NCBI GenBank assembly: GCA_029817715.1 | Contig: JARUPY010000398.1 | Location: forward strand, 682,001 to 746,000 | Origin: Melastoma dodecandrum | Taxonomy: Eukaryota; Streptophyta; Magnoliopsida; Myrtales; Melastomataceae | DNA: 64,000 bases | Reading direction: 5' to 3' | Shown here: piece after piece, positions 42,803 through 52,403 of the stretch | How the letters are laid out: the number at the start of each line of letters is the position of its first letter | Numbering within the stretch: the stretch's first letter is position 1 | Made by a program: the position numbers and the translations under genes | Notes under the pieces: generated by a model | What the model was told of the DNA's origin: nothing | The model's input: the letters and a program-made list of their open reading frames with translations, nothing else | Database searches by the model: none

Positions 42803-44272
42803 ATGCGCGACGTCGTCACTCGCACCGACATTCCGGTCGAGCTCGCCCGAGCCGATCGCGCGTCCGCCCGCCCGCGCGTCGGACTGGCCGGCCGCCTCAT
42901 CGTCCTCCTCATCGCCTTCGTGATGCTGGCGGAAGTGATGATCTACGTGCCGGCCGTCGCGAACATGCGCTTCAACTGGCTGCGCTTCCATCTGAGCGCG
43001 GCCTACACGGCCGCGCTCGCGCTCGAAGGCGCGCCCTCCTCGCTCGCCTCGGACGAGTTCGGCCGCAGCTTGCTGAAGAGCGTCGGGGCGCGCCTCATCG
43101 TCCTCGACAAGCACGGCACGCGGCGGATCCTCGCCTCGGGCGATCTGCCGACCAAGGTGGACGAGGTCTACGACCTGCGCGCGCCATCGTGGTCGAACCT
43201 CCTCGGCGCCGCCTTCCGATCGCTGAGTTCGCCCGACGGGCGCGTGCTGACGTTCCTGACGGACGCGCCCGGCAACGGCTCGGCGATCGAGGTCACGATG
43301 GACGAGGCGCCGCTGAAGGCGGCGATGTACAATTTCTCGCGCCGCATCCTGATCTATTCGCTCATCGTCTCCGTCATCGTCGCGACGCTGGCGGCGCTCG
43401 CGATGCACCACATGATCCTGCGTCCCGTGCGCCGGCTGACCTCGAGCATCGTCGATTTCGGCGCCGATCCCGGCGATCGCCGCCGCATCATCGAGCCCTC
43501 TCGCAGCCGGCACGAGATCGGACAGGCCGAACGTGCGCTCGCCGTCATGCAAGAGGCGCTCGCGCTGGAGCTCGCGCAGAAAAAAAACCTCGCCAACCTC
43601 GGGCTCGCCGTCGCCAAGATCAATCACGACATGCGCAACATGCTGTCCTCCGCGCAAATTTTGTCGGATCGCCTCGCCAACGTCACGGATCCGCTGGCGC
43701 AACGGCTCGCGCCGAAGCTCGTCTCGACGCTCGATCGGGCGATCCGGTTTTGCCAGGCGACCCTCACCTACGGCCGGGCCGCCGACGAGCCGCCGCGTCC
43801 GCGCCACATGCAACTCCACGCCATCGTGGCGGAGGCGATCGAGGCGGTCGCGCCGATCACCCGGTCGGTCGTGCATGTCGAAAACGAGGTGCCCGAGTCG
43901 CTTCAGGTCACGGCCGATCCCGAGCAGGTGTTCCGCATCTTCATGAACCTCATTCGCAACGGCGTCGAGGCGCTCGAGCGGGCGGGCGCGTCGCCGGGGC
44001 TTCTGCCGCTCGTGCGCGTCGCCGCGCGCAAGGATAGTGCCGCGACCATCATCGAGGTCTCGGACACCGGGCCCGGCATTCCGATCGCCGTACGGCCGAA
44101 GATTTTCTCCGCCTTCCAGAACTCGTCCAGGCCGGGTGGCACCGGTCTCGGGCTGGCGATCGTCGCCGACCTCGTTCGCGGACATGGCGGGACCATCGAG
44201 CTGCTGCCGGACGACGAGCAGAGTGGCGCCCGCTTCCGCATCATCCTGCCCTGGCTGCCCGCAGCCCGTTGA
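42803..44272 (+). CDS. Membrane sensor histidine kinase
   Basis: 489 aa from ATG 42803 (MRDVVTRTDIPVELAR); the open frame extends 24 residues upstream without good sequence. Helix 1 (LIVLLIAFVMLAEVMIYVPA), a periplasmic sensor of about 130 residues, helix 2 (LIYSLIVSVIVATLAALAMH), HAMP-like linker (RPVRRLTSSIVDF), phosphoacceptor His in VAKINHDMRNMLSSAQ, and a HATPase_c domain with NLIRNGVEAL, DTGPGIP and GTGLGLAIV. No response regulator is adjacent; the partner is elsewhere. Confidence 0.85.
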   Translation: MRDVVTRTDIPVELARADRASARPRVGLAGRLIVLLIAFVMLAEVMIYVPAVANMRFNWLRFHLSAAYTAALALEGAPSSLASDEFGRSLLKSVGARLIVLDKHGTRRILASGDLPTKVDEVYDLRAPSWSNLLGAAFRSLSSPDGRVLTFLTDAPGNGSAIEVTMDEAPLKAAMYNFSRRILIYSLIVSVIVATLAALAMHHMILRPVRRLTSSIVDFGADPGDRRRIIEPSRSRHEIGQAERALAVMQEALALELAQKKNLANLGLAVAKINHDMRNMLSSAQILSDRLANVTDPLAQRLAPKLVSTLDRAIRFCQATLTYGRAADEPPRPRHMQLHAIVAEAIEAVAPITRSVVHVENEVPESLQVTADPEQVFRIFMNLIRNGVEALERAGASPGLLPLVRVAARKDSAATIIEVSDTGPGIPIAVRPKIFSAFQNSSRPGGTGLGLAIVADLVRGHGGTIELLPDDEQSGARFRIILPWLPAAR

Positions 44273-44392
44273 AGCCGTCCGTGAGCTGAGGCGAAAAGGC
44301 CAGGCGAATCAAGGCCTTCCAGGGAGGTTCATCGAAGCCTGATCGGGTACGCTTCTTGCTGCGCGTGGCAGAGCCGGACCCGAAGGTTGGAT

Positions 44393-47059
44393 ATGACCGC
44401 TGCGATCAGGACGACCTGCCCTTACTGCGGCGTTGGCTGCGGCGTGTTGGCGACGCCGGACGGTCGGGGCGGAGCCGCCATCGCGGGTGATCCCGAGCAT
44501 CCCGCCAACTTCGGGCGGCTGTGCTCGAAGGGGTCGGCGCTCGGCGAGACGCTGGACCCGGAGACCCGTCTTCTCCATCCGATGGTCGATGGCGCGCGCG
44601 TCACGTGGGACGCGGCGCTGGACGAGGTCGCGTCGGGCCTGCACCGCGTCATCGACAGGCACGGGCCGAACGCCGTCGCCTTCTATCTCTCCGGGCAGCT
44701 CCTGACGGAGGATTATTACGTCCCGAACAAGCTGATGAAGGGCTTCATCGGTTCGGCAAACGTCGACACCAACTCGCGTCTCTGCATGTCGTCCTCCGTC
44801 GCCGGCCACAAGCGCGCGTTCGGTTCCGACACGGTCCCGGGCTGTTACGAGGATCTCGACGCGGGCGAACTGTTCGTGCTCGTCGGCTCCAATGCGGCGT
44901 GGTGCCATCCGATCCTGTTCCAGCGGATGATGAAGGCGCAGGAGACGCGCGGCGCGGCCATCGTCACGATCGACGTGCGCAAGACGGCGACGGCCGAGAG
45001 CGCCGCGCAGCACCTCGCCGTGGCGCCGGGACAGGACGGCGCGCTCTTCAGCGGTCTGCTCGTCTATCTGGCCGATGGCGGCCATCTCGACCGGGCGTTC
45101 ATCGCCGCGCACACGGAGCACTTCGAGCACACGCTCGCCGGGGCCCGCGCCATCGCGCCGAACGTCGCGGCGGTCGCGTTGCGTACGCGGCTGCCGGCGG
45201 AGGAGATCTCGCGCTTCTATCAGCGCTTCGCGACGACCGAGCGTGTGGTGACGCTCTACAGCCAGGGGGTCAACCAGTCCTCGCAGGGGACGGACAAGGT
45301 CAACGCCATCCTCAACTGCCACCTCGCCACCGGGCGCATCGGCAAACCCGGATGCGGCCCCTTCTCGCTGACGGGACAGCCGAATGCGATGGGCGGGCGC
45401 GAGGTGGGCGGCCTCGCCAACCAGCTCGCCGCGCATATGGGCTTTTCCGCCGCCGAGATCGACCGCGTGCGTCGTTTCCGGCAGGCGCCGCGCAGGGCGG
45501 AGGCGCCCGGACTGATGGCCGTCGACATGATGAAGGCGATCGAGGCAGGCAGCGTCAAGGCGCTGTGGGTCATCGGCACCAACCCGGCGGTCAGTCTTCC
45601 CCAGGCGGAAGACGTGCGCGCCGCGTTCCGCAAGCTCGATCTCTTCGTCGTGTCCGAGAATGTCGCCTCGAACGACACGCTGAACAATGGCTGCCACATC
45701 CGTCTGCCGGCGCAGGCCTGGGGCGAGAAGGACGGAACGGTGACGAACTCCGAGCGCCGCATCTCGCGCCAGCGCCCCTTTCTGGACCCGGTCGGCGAAG
45801 CACGGCCGGACTGGTGGGCGGTCAGCCAGGTCGCGCAACGCCTCGGCTTCTCCGGCTTCGATTACACGTCCGCCGCGGAGATCTTCGCCGAACACGCGGC
45901 GCTCTCCGCATACGAGAACGCCGGCACACGCGACTTCGATATCGGCGGCCTCGCGAGGCTGGCGCAGGAGGATTACGACCGCCTGCCGCCGACGCAATGG
46001 CCGATGCCAGCGGAGGGTGCGCCGTTGCGGCGTTTGTTCGGCGACGGCGCGTTCTTCACGCCATCGCGCAGAGCGCAGTTCATCGCCATCGCCCCGCCGC
46101 GCCTCGCCGAGCAGGTCTCAGCCTCGTTCCCGCTGCTGCTCAACACCGGTCGGATCCGCGACCAGTGGCATACGATGACGCGCACTGGCCTCTCGCCGCG
46201 CCTCGGGAGCCACATCGCCGAGCCGTTCGTCGCGATCCACCCGAGCGATGCCACGCGCTTCAGCCTGTCCGACGGCGGACTCGCGCGTCTGACGAGCCAT
46301 CATGGCATGGCGACGTACCGGGTTGCCGTGACGCTGGCACAAGAGCGGGGCGCCGTCTTCGTTCCGATGCATTGGAACGACGAAACCGCGAGTTCCGCGC
46401 GCACCGGCTCGCTGGTGCACGCCCTCGTCGATCCGATCTCGGGACAACCCGACGCGAAGGCGACGCCGGTCGCCGTCGCGCCCATCGCCATGCGCCGAGC
46501 CGGCTTCCTGGTCGCGCGGCGGCGTTTCGAACTTCCGCGCGACAGCTATTGGGCATGGTCGGCCGTCGCCGACGGCTTCGTCGCGCGCATCGATACGGAC
46601 GGCGACGGCGCGGACCTCGCCGACGCTCTCGCGCTCGTATGTGGCTCGGCCGAAGTTCTGCGCTACGACGATCGGGCACAGGGCGTGCTGCGTCTCGCGT
46701 TCATCGACGACGAGCGGCTCGTCGGGGCGATGTTTCTGTCGCCTGCGCAATCGGCGCCGCGGTGGTCGATGCTCGCCGATGCCTGGGTTGACGCGACTAT
46801 CGATTCCGCGATGCGCCGGATGATCCTCTCGGGGCGCAGGCTGGACGGTGTCGCGGACGAGGGGCCGAACGTCTGCGCCTGTTTCGGTGTCCCGCATGGA
46901 CGCATCGTGGCTGCGATCGAAGCCGGCGCGACATCCGCCGCCGCAATCGGGGAGCGATTGAAAGCCGGCACGAATTGCGGCTCGTGCCTCCCCGAGTTGC
47001 GTCGCCTCATCGCCGAGACTGCGGCGACACGACAGAGCAGGCACCAAGGCGCCAGCTAA
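44393..47059 (+). CDS. nasA: Assimilatory nitrate reductase catalytic subunit
   Basis: 888 aa from ATG 44393 (a TTG two codons earlier is possible). Mo-bisMGD oxidoreductase: N-terminal [4Fe-4S] motif CPYCGVGCGV...CSK, then the NasA-typical DTNSRLCMSSSVAGHKRAFG with the Mo-ligand cysteine, TGQPNAMGGREVGG, and a molydopterin dinucleotide-binding C-domain (LLNTGRIRDQWHTMTR). A C-terminal BFD-like [2Fe-2S] domain (CACFGVPHGRIV...GTNCGSCLPEL) receives electrons, as in NasA of Klebsiella type. It reduces nitrate to nitrite in the cytoplasm. No nitrite reductase, transporter or NasB gene lies next to it, so the pathway is dispersed. Confidence 0.9.
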   Translation: MTAAIRTTCPYCGVGCGVLATPDGRGGAAIAGDPEHPANFGRLCSKGSALGETLDPETRLLHPMVDGARVTWDAALDEVASGLHRVIDRHGPNAVAFYLSGQLLTEDYYVPNKLMKGFIGSANVDTNSRLCMSSSVAGHKRAFGSDTVPGCYEDLDAGELFVLVGSNAAWCHPILFQRMMKAQETRGAAIVTIDVRKTATAESAAQHLAVAPGQDGALFSGLLVYLADGGHLDRAFIAAHTEHFEHTLAGARAIAPNVAAVALRTRLPAEEISRFYQRFATTERVVTLYSQGVNQSSQGTDKVNAILNCHLATGRIGKPGCGPFSLTGQPNAMGGREVGGLANQLAAHMGFSAAEIDRVRRFRQAPRRAEAPGLMAVDMMKAIEAGSVKALWVIGTNPAVSLPQAEDVRAAFRKLDLFVVSENVASNDTLNNGCHIRLPAQAWGEKDGTVTNSERRISRQRPFLDPVGEARPDWWAVSQVAQRLGFSGFDYTSAAEIFAEHAALSAYENAGTRDFDIGGLARLAQEDYDRLPPTQWPMPAEGAPLRRLFGDGAFFTPSRRAQFIAIAPPRLAEQVSASFPLLLNTGRIRDQWHTMTRTGLSPRLGSHIAEPFVAIHPSDATRFSLSDGGLARLTSHHGMATYRVAVTLAQERGAVFVPMHWNDETASSARTGSLVHALVDPISGQPDAKATPVAVAPIAMRRAGFLVARRRFELPRDSYWAWSAVADGFVARIDTDGDGADLADALALVCGSAEVLRYDDRAQGVLRLAFIDDERLVGAMFLSPAQSAPRWSMLADAWVDATIDSAMRRMILSGRRLDGVADEGPNVCACFGVPHGRIVAAIEAGATSAAAIGERLKAGTNCGSCLPELRRLIAETAATRQSRHQGAS

Positions 47060-47061
47060 GA

Positions 47062-47286
47062 TCAGGCGCCAGCCCGCTTCTCGAGCTCGTGGGTCTGGCC
47101 CACGAGACGGTTCCAGCCATCCTGCACATCGGCCGAGAGGCCGCGGATGTTGTCGCTGACGACGGTCCAGTTGACCATGCGCTGAGCCGTCTCGCCGTTG
47201 CCGGGCGACGTATGAAGCGCATCCACCACGAAGGCTAAACCGATCGTGAGAAGGGCGCCAAGGATCACACCAGATAAAAATCGCAT
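47062..47286 (-). CDS. Small membrane-anchored hypothetical protein
   Basis: 74 aa started at MRFLSGVILGALLTIGLAFV; the open frame extends 49 residues upstream but that part would overlap the divergent GH15 gene and lacks sense. One N-terminal transmembrane helix or uncleaved signal, then a soluble helix (VQDGWNRLVGQTHELEKRAG). No family recognised. It is tail-to-tail with nasA, 2 bp apart. Confidence 0.6.
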   Translation of the reverse strand: MRFLSGVILGALLTIGLAFVVDALHTSPGNGETAQRMVNWTVVSDNIRGLSADVQDGWNRLVGQTHELEKRAGA

Positions 47287-47431
47287 CGCGAGCCTCCAAG
47301 CCGCACGGTTCCGTACCGCAACGCTGGCTCCATCATCTCGTTCCTGACGCTTTGGTCGAAGGCCGAGTGCTTTCGGCACCATCCAATGAACGGTTGGCCC
47401 GGGAAATGACTTGTCGATCGGAAGCTGAGCC

Positions 47432-49285
47432 ATGGGAGCGGCGCGGATGTCGTTGAAGATCGAGGACTACGCGATGATCGGCGACTGCCAGACGGCGGCG
47501 CTCGTCGGGCGTGACGGGTCGATCGACTGGCTTTGCTGGCCTCGCTTCGATTCACCCGCCTGTTTCGCGCGGCTCCTCGGCGCCGAGGAGAACGGGCGCT
47601 GGTCCATCGCGCCGCGGGATGCGGCGGCGACGGTCACCCGCCGTTATCGCGAGAACACGCTGATCCTCGAATCGCATTACGAGACGAGCAGCGGGGCGGC
47701 GGTCGTGATCGATTTCATGCCCGACACGCGCCCGCAGTGTAACCTGGTGCGCATCGTGCGCGGCATCCGCGGCCGCGTCACCTTCCACGTCGAGATGGTC
47801 GTGCGTCCCAACTATGGTATCGCGGTTCCTTGGGTGCGGCGGGACGAAGAGGGGAGCGTGCGCGCGGTCGTCGGGCCGGACGCCCTCATCTTGCGCTCGA
47901 ACATCGAGCTGCAGCCAGACAAGGCGCTTCGCCACGCGGCCGAATTCACGGTGGAGGCCGGCCGTTCCTGCCAGTTCGTGCTCGGCTACCATCTCTCGTT
48001 CCAGGAGCCGCCGGAGGCGATCGATGCCGAGACGATGCTCGAGCACACGACGCGCCGCTGGCATGGTTGGACGAGCCACTTCCGGCGCGAGAGCGACTAC
48101 GCCAGTCTCGTCCTGCGCTCTCTCATCACCCTGCGCGGCCTCATCTACCAGCCCTCGGGCGCCATCGTCGCCGCGCCGACGACGTCGCTGCCCGAGGAAC
48201 TCGGCGGCGAGCGAAACTGGGATTACCGCTACTGCTGGCTGCGCGATGCGACGTTCACGCTGCTCGCCCTCATGAACGGCGGCTACATCGAGGAGGCGCG
48301 CAACTGGCGAAACTGGTTGCTGCGCGCGGTGGGCGGAGACCCCAAGCAGATTCAGATCATGTACGGGCTCGCCGGCGAGCAGCGGCTGCCCGAATACGAG
48401 CTGCCGCGCCTTCCGGGCTACGAGGCCTCGAAGCCCGTACGCGTCGGCAACGCCGCCGCCGGGCAGCTCCAGATCGACATCTACGGGGAAATCCTGGATG
48501 CGCTCTATCAAGCCCGCCGTCACGGGCTGACGCAGGAGGACGACGACTGGCCGCTACAGATCGAGCTTCTGAAGCATCTCGAGACCGTCTGGTGCGAGAA
48601 GGACGAAGGAATCTGGGAGGTGCGCGGCGGGCGCCAGCACTTCGTCTATTCGAAGGTGATGGCCTGGGTCGCGTTCGATCGCGCCATCAAGACGGTAGAG
48701 GAGTTCGGGCTCGAGGGGCCCGTCGCCGAGTGGCGGCGATTGCGCGGCACGATCCACGCGGACATCTGCGCGAAGGGCTGGAACGCCGACGTCGGTGCGT
48801 TCGTGCAGAGCTACGGCTCGGACAAGCTCGATGCCTCGATCCTGCTGATGCCGCTCACCGGCTTCCTGCCGCCCGAGGACCCGCGGATCCGCAGCACGGT
48901 CGAGGCCGTCGAGAAGCACCTCATGAAGGACGGCTTCGTCCGGCGCTATGTGACCGACGGGGACGACGGTCTCGCCGGCACAGAGGGCGCGTTCATCGCG
49001 TGCTCGTTCTGGTTCGTCGACAATCTCGCGTTGATCGGCCGGCGCGAGGATGCGCGCGCGATGTTCGAGCGTCTGACGACGATCGCGACCGATCTCGGGT
49101 TCCTGTCCGAAGAATACGATGTCGTCAACAAGCGGCTGATCGGCAACTTCCCGCAGGCCTTCTCGCATATCGCGCTGATCAACTCGGCCTTCAACCTGCG
49201 CGAAACGCCGATGCCGGCGCGCGACGGGCCGCCCGCCGAGGAGCGCTCGGGCCACAAGGCCGAGACCGACGCGAAGGCGGGCTGA
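47432..49285 (+). CDS. Glycoside hydrolase family 15 protein (glucoamylase/trehalase-like)
   Basis: 617 aa; ATG 47432 has GGAAG 9 bases upstream. N-terminal beta-sandwich (KIEDYAMIGDCQTAALVGRD, GSIDWLCWPRFDSPACFARLL) and an (alpha/alpha)6 barrel with GERNWDYRYCWLRDATFTLL, the hallmark of bacterial GH15 proteins. Related enzymes include trehalases and glucan hydrolases acting on alpha-linked glucose in the cytosol; the exact substrate is unknown. No signal peptide. Members are frequently found near trehalose biosynthesis genes, none of which are seen here. Confidence 0.88.
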   Translation: MGAARMSLKIEDYAMIGDCQTAALVGRDGSIDWLCWPRFDSPACFARLLGAEENGRWSIAPRDAAATVTRRYRENTLILESHYETSSGAAVVIDFMPDTRPQCNLVRIVRGIRGRVTFHVEMVVRPNYGIAVPWVRRDEEGSVRAVVGPDALILRSNIELQPDKALRHAAEFTVEAGRSCQFVLGYHLSFQEPPEAIDAETMLEHTTRRWHGWTSHFRRESDYASLVLRSLITLRGLIYQPSGAIVAAPTTSLPEELGGERNWDYRYCWLRDATFTLLALMNGGYIEEARNWRNWLLRAVGGDPKQIQIMYGLAGEQRLPEYELPRLPGYEASKPVRVGNAAAGQLQIDIYGEILDALYQARRHGLTQEDDDWPLQIELLKHLETVWCEKDEGIWEVRGGRQHFVYSKVMAWVAFDRAIKTVEEFGLEGPVAEWRRLRGTIHADICAKGWNADVGAFVQSYGSDKLDASILLMPLTGFLPPEDPRIRSTVEAVEKHLMKDGFVRRYVTDGDDGLAGTEGAFIACSFWFVDNLALIGRREDARAMFERLTTIATDLGFLSEEYDVVNKRLIGNFPQAFSHIALINSAFNLRETPMPARDGPPAEERSGHKAETDAKAG

Positions 49286-49318
49286 CCGCGCCTGCGCGAC
49301 CACTCCGAGGCGGCGGCG

Positions 49319-50185
49319 TCAGACCGTCGGGCGCCAAACCTCCGGCACGAAGTCGTAGGCGCCGTTCGCGCGTTCGATATGCGCCAGCGTCGGGAAATCC
49401 ATGTGCGAGCCGGCGATCAGCATGCGCTCGGACGACGCCTTGTCGAAGAGGCGCTTGCGCTGTGCCTTCGCCTGTTCGGGATCGGCGTCGAAGGACAGAT
49501 AGACCTCGGGGTGGCGCGTCTGCAGCGCGGGGAGATGGACGATGTCGGCCCAGATCAAGAGCGATTCATTGCCGGAGCGCAACGCATAGCCGGTATGGCC
49601 GGGCGTGTGACCGGGCAGCGGCTCGGCCGCGATGCCCGGCAGAACCTCGCCGCGCGTGCTGGTCCGCAGAGCCTTGCGATAGGGCGCGACCGCGCTTTGG
49701 GCCGCCGCGAAGAACGGCTTCATCTCCTCCGGCGGATTCTCCGTCTCGAGCCAGAACGCGGCTTCGTCGGCATGCACCACGAGTTCGGCGTTCGGAAACA
49801 CCGCCGCGCCGTCTTTCGTCGCGAGGCCGCCCGTGTGGTCGGGATGCAGATGCGTCATGATGACGGCATCGATCGCATCCGGTGAGACGCCGGCGGCGTT
49901 GAGCGCCGCGGGCAGGTGACCCGCGTCGAACATCTCGTTCGCGCCGCCCCCCGTATCAATGAGCGCGACCTTGCCCTGCGTATGGACGAGGAAGCAGTTG
50001 AGCGTGATCACCGGTTGCCCGGGACGGAAGGCCGCGGTCATCGTGCGCTCGGCCGCCGCCGGCTCGATTCCCTTCACGAGGTCGTAGCTCGCCTGAAGGA
50101 TGCCGTCGTTGATGGCGGTCAGAACGATGTCGCCGATCTTCTTGCGGTAGAGGCCCGGCGTCTGGCTTGTCGGAGCGTTCTGCAT
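49319..50185 (-). CDS. MBL-fold metallo-hydrolase
   Basis: 288 aa from ATG 50185 (MQNAPTSQTPGLYRKKIGDI); the longer frame to 50287 is unlikely. Metallo-beta-lactamase fold with VIMTHLHPDHTGG (HxHxDH), LPGHTPGHTGY and IWADIVH supplying the di-zinc ligands, and a late GSHMDFP histidine. Resembles the lactonase-like (AttM/AiiB-type) and uncharacterised exported-less hydrolases; the substrate is not predictable. Divergent from the peroxiredoxin gene with 119 bp between them. Confidence 0.85.
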   Translation of the reverse strand: MQNAPTSQTPGLYRKKIGDIVLTAINDGILQASYDLVKGIEPAAAERTMTAAFRPGQPVITLNCFLVHTQGKVALIDTGGGANEMFDAGHLPAALNAAGVSPDAIDAVIMTHLHPDHTGGLATKDGAAVFPNAELVVHADEAAFWLETENPPEEMKPFFAAAQSAVAPYRKALRTSTRGEVLPGIAAEPLPGHTPGHTGYALRSGNESLLIWADIVHLPALQTRHPEVYLSFDADPEQAKAQRKRLFDKASSERMLIAGSHMDFPTLAHIERANGAYDFVPEVWRPTV

Positions 50186-50304
50186 GGAGGAAGGTCCTGC
50201 TCGTTGATCCAAGCGCCAGATAAGGCGTCGCTGCTGGCGTGCCAGCGTATCCGGCTTTTTTCGCTGGGCCGCCCGTCTTTCGATCACCCAAAGGAGCTTG
50301 AAGC

Positions 50305-50862
50305 GTGAGCTACATCGACCTGCCGCGCGATCTGCCGGCGCCCGTGGACGACGGCGCCTGCGACCATCTGGCGGGCCGTCGGCTGCCGGCGCTGCGTCTC
50401 CCCGCGACGATCGGCGAGGCCTGCGACCTTGCCGCGCTGCCGCCGGGCCGCAGCGTGATCTTCGTCTATCCGATGACGGGTACGCCCGGGATCGCGCTGC
50501 CGGAGGGCTGGAACGACATTCCCGGCGCCCGCGGCTGTACGCCGCAGAACTGCGCGATCCGCGATCTGCATCGCGAGTTCGCGGTCCGCGACGTCGCCGT
50601 CTTCGGGCTGTCCGCGCAATCGCCGCAAGATCAGGCCGAGGCGGCGGCGCGGCTGCACCTGCCGTATCCGCTGCTCAGCGACCGCGAGCTCGCCTTCGCG
50701 ACAGCGCTCGACCTGCCGACCTTCGAGGTCGACGGTCTGCGCCTCATTCGCAGGCTGACGCTGGTCGTTCGGGACGGGGTCGTCGAGCATGTCGTCTACC
50801 CCGTCTTTCCGCCCGACCGCAGCGCCGATCAGGTGCTGGCGTGGCTCGCGGCGTCCGCCTGA
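50305..50862 (+). CDS. Peroxiredoxin / AhpC-TSA family protein
   Basis: 185 aa from a GTG with a strong AAAGGAG site ahead. Thioredoxin fold: SVIFVYPMTGTPG, then GARGCTPQNCAIRDLHREF with the cysteine pair CTPQNC, VAVFGLSAQSPQDQ and LPYPLLSDRELAFATAL, as in PrxQ-like proteins. The peroxidatic cysteine sits later than the usual PxxxTPxC position: the strand motif reads PMTGTPG without Cys and the CTPQNC follows, so this belongs to a variant subgroup. Likely reduces peroxides or acts as a thiol oxidoreductase. Confidence 0.8.
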   Translation: MSYIDLPRDLPAPVDDGACDHLAGRRLPALRLPATIGEACDLAALPPGRSVIFVYPMTGTPGIALPEGWNDIPGARGCTPQNCAIRDLHREFAVRDVAVFGLSAQSPQDQAEAAARLHLPYPLLSDRELAFATALDLPTFEVDGLRLIRRLTLVVRDGVVEHVVYPVFPPDRSADQVLAWLAASA

Positions 50863-50868
50863 CGCATC

Positions 50869-51240
50869 CTACGGGCAGGCGTGCTCGCGCCCGTCGTAGC
50901 CGAGATAGGTCCCGCTCGCCGGATCGTAGGAGCGGAAGCGGTCCGCGCAATAGGCCTCGGCCTCCTGCTGCATCCCTCGGGTGGGCGCCGCCGCGTCGAG
51001 CGGCAGTCCTGGGATCAGGCGCCCGGCCACCGGAACGCCGTAGTCGCTCTCGCGCCGATCCTCGGGCCAAGTGCCGTACGGCTGGCCCCGATAGAAATGA
51101 TGGCGGAAGCTACGGCTGCTGTGTCCCACCGCGTCGTCCTCCGGCGCGGCGAGCGCTGGGCTGAGCGTGGCGCTCGAGGCGATGATCGCGACGAAGGTCA
51201 CCGCCAACATCGTGCGGGGGGTCGTGAAATGGCTTCGCAT
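50869..51240 (-). CDS. BA14K-like secreted protein
   Basis: 123 aa from ATG 51240 with a signal peptide (MRSHFTTPRTMLAVTFVAII ending PALA-AP). The C-terminus EAYCADRFRSYDPASGTYLG followed by DGREHACP is the BA14K motif (WC..RYRSYDP.(T/S)GTYLGYDG..H.C), known from a Brucella immunoreactive lectin-like protein and common in Hyphomicrobiales. Found in the periplasm or outer envelope; molecular role poorly known. Convergent with the peroxiredoxin gene. Confidence 0.82.
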   Translation of the reverse strand: MRSHFTTPRTMLAVTFVAIIASSATLSPALAAPEDDAVGHSSRSFRHHFYRGQPYGTWPEDRRESDYGVPVAGRLIPGLPLDAAAPTRGMQQEAEAYCADRFRSYDPASGTYLGYDGREHACP

Positions 51241-51383
51241 GTCGTCCTCTGATTTGGCGCGCCGACGGCGCGCTGGACGAGACATGCGCCGCGCCTGTTG
51301 CGGAGCGGTGCGAAGCGTGTTGCAAACGATTGCCGAGGCCGTCCCCGGCCTCGCTCGTTCGGCGGAGGGAGAGGATCACCGCG

Positions 51384-52400
51384 ATGCATTCGCATTCGAT
51401 CGAAGGCTGGACCCACACGCACGTCTTTCTCGGCGAGCGGCACGGTCGCAACGAGGTGCGCACGTGGTGGGTCGTCGCGTTGACCTTCGCGACGATGGGG
51501 GTCGAGATCGGCGGCGGCACGGTGTTCGGCTCGATGGCTCTCGTCGCCGGCGGCTGGCACATGTCGACCCATGCAGCGGCGCTGGGCATCGCGGCGCTCG
51601 CCTATCGCTTCGCGCGCCACCATGCCGCCGATCGGCGCTTCACGTTCGGGACGGGCAAGCTCGGCGAGCTGGCGGCATTCGCCAGCGCGATCATGCTGGC
51701 GATGATCGCGCTCTATATCGGGCTCGAGTCGATCGCGCGGCTGGTCCATCCGGCCGCGATCGCCTTCGGCGAGGCGATCCCGATCGCCATGCTCGGCCTC
51801 GTCGTCAACATCGCGAGCGTGTTCCTGCTCCACGACGAGCACCATCACGACCATCATCACCCTCACGAAAAGCAGGGTGCGGATCATGCGCACCACGACG
51901 ACCATGAGCATCCCGACCACGATCGTCACGATCATGGGCCCCGACATGATCATGGGCATCATCACGACACCAACTTCCGCGCCGCCTACGTGCATGTGCT
52001 CGCCGATGCGCTGACCTCGATCCTCGCTATCGCCGCGCTCCTCGGCGCGCGCTATCTCGGCCTCCACTGGCTCGATCCGGCGATGGGCCTCGTCGGGACG
52101 ATCGTGATCCTCGCCTGGTCGGTGAGCCTCGTGCGCTCGGCCTCGCGCGTTCTCCTCGACATCGTGCCGGAGCGCGATACGGAAGCCCGCATCCGCGCGT
52201 GCCTCGAGAGGGACGGCGACCGCGTCACCGATCTGCATCTGTGGCAGGTCGGGCCGGGTCACCGCGCCGCGGTGGTCTCGATCGTGTCCGACGCGCCGCA
52301 ACCGCCGTCCGCCTACAAGCGGCGGCTCGCGCAGGTCGGCGGCCTCAGCCACGTCACGGTCGAGGTCCAGCCCTGCCCGGGCCATAAAGCGGCGGCCTGA
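51384..52400 (+). CDS. dmeF: Cation diffusion facilitator, DmeF-like
   Basis: 338 aa from ATG 51384 with GGAGG upstream; the frame from 51330 adds 18 arginine-rich residues. Begins MHSHSIEGWTHTHVFLGERH, an N-terminus typical of the DmeF subgroup of divalent metal exporters. Six transmembrane helices, paired metal ligands in helix 2 (GGWHMSTHAAALGIAAL) and helix 5 (YVHVLADALTSI), and a cytoplasmic loop of about 45 residues with more than 20 histidines and many aspartates (about 150-195). It exports Co2+/Ni2+ or similar ions by proton exchange. No DmeR/RcnR repressor gene is adjacent. Confidence 0.85.
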   Translation: MHSHSIEGWTHTHVFLGERHGRNEVRTWWVVALTFATMGVEIGGGTVFGSMALVAGGWHMSTHAAALGIAALAYRFARHHAADRRFTFGTGKLGELAAFASAIMLAMIALYIGLESIARLVHPAAIAFGEAIPIAMLGLVVNIASVFLLHDEHHHDHHHPHEKQGADHAHHDDHEHPDHDRHDHGPRHDHGHHHDTNFRAAYVHVLADALTSILAIAALLGARYLGLHWLDPAMGLVGTIVILAWSVSLVRSASRVLLDIVPERDTEARIRACLERDGDRVTDLHLWQVGPGHRAAVVSIVSDAPQPPSAYKRRLAQVGGLSHVTVEVQPCPGHKAAA

Positions 52401-52403
52401 GGC

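Noticed and set aside
51361..51371. A third copy of the attachment core (GGCGGAGGGAG)
   Set aside because: Only 11 bases match, it serves as the ribosome-binding region of dmeF, and no tRNA fragment or integrase is near it.
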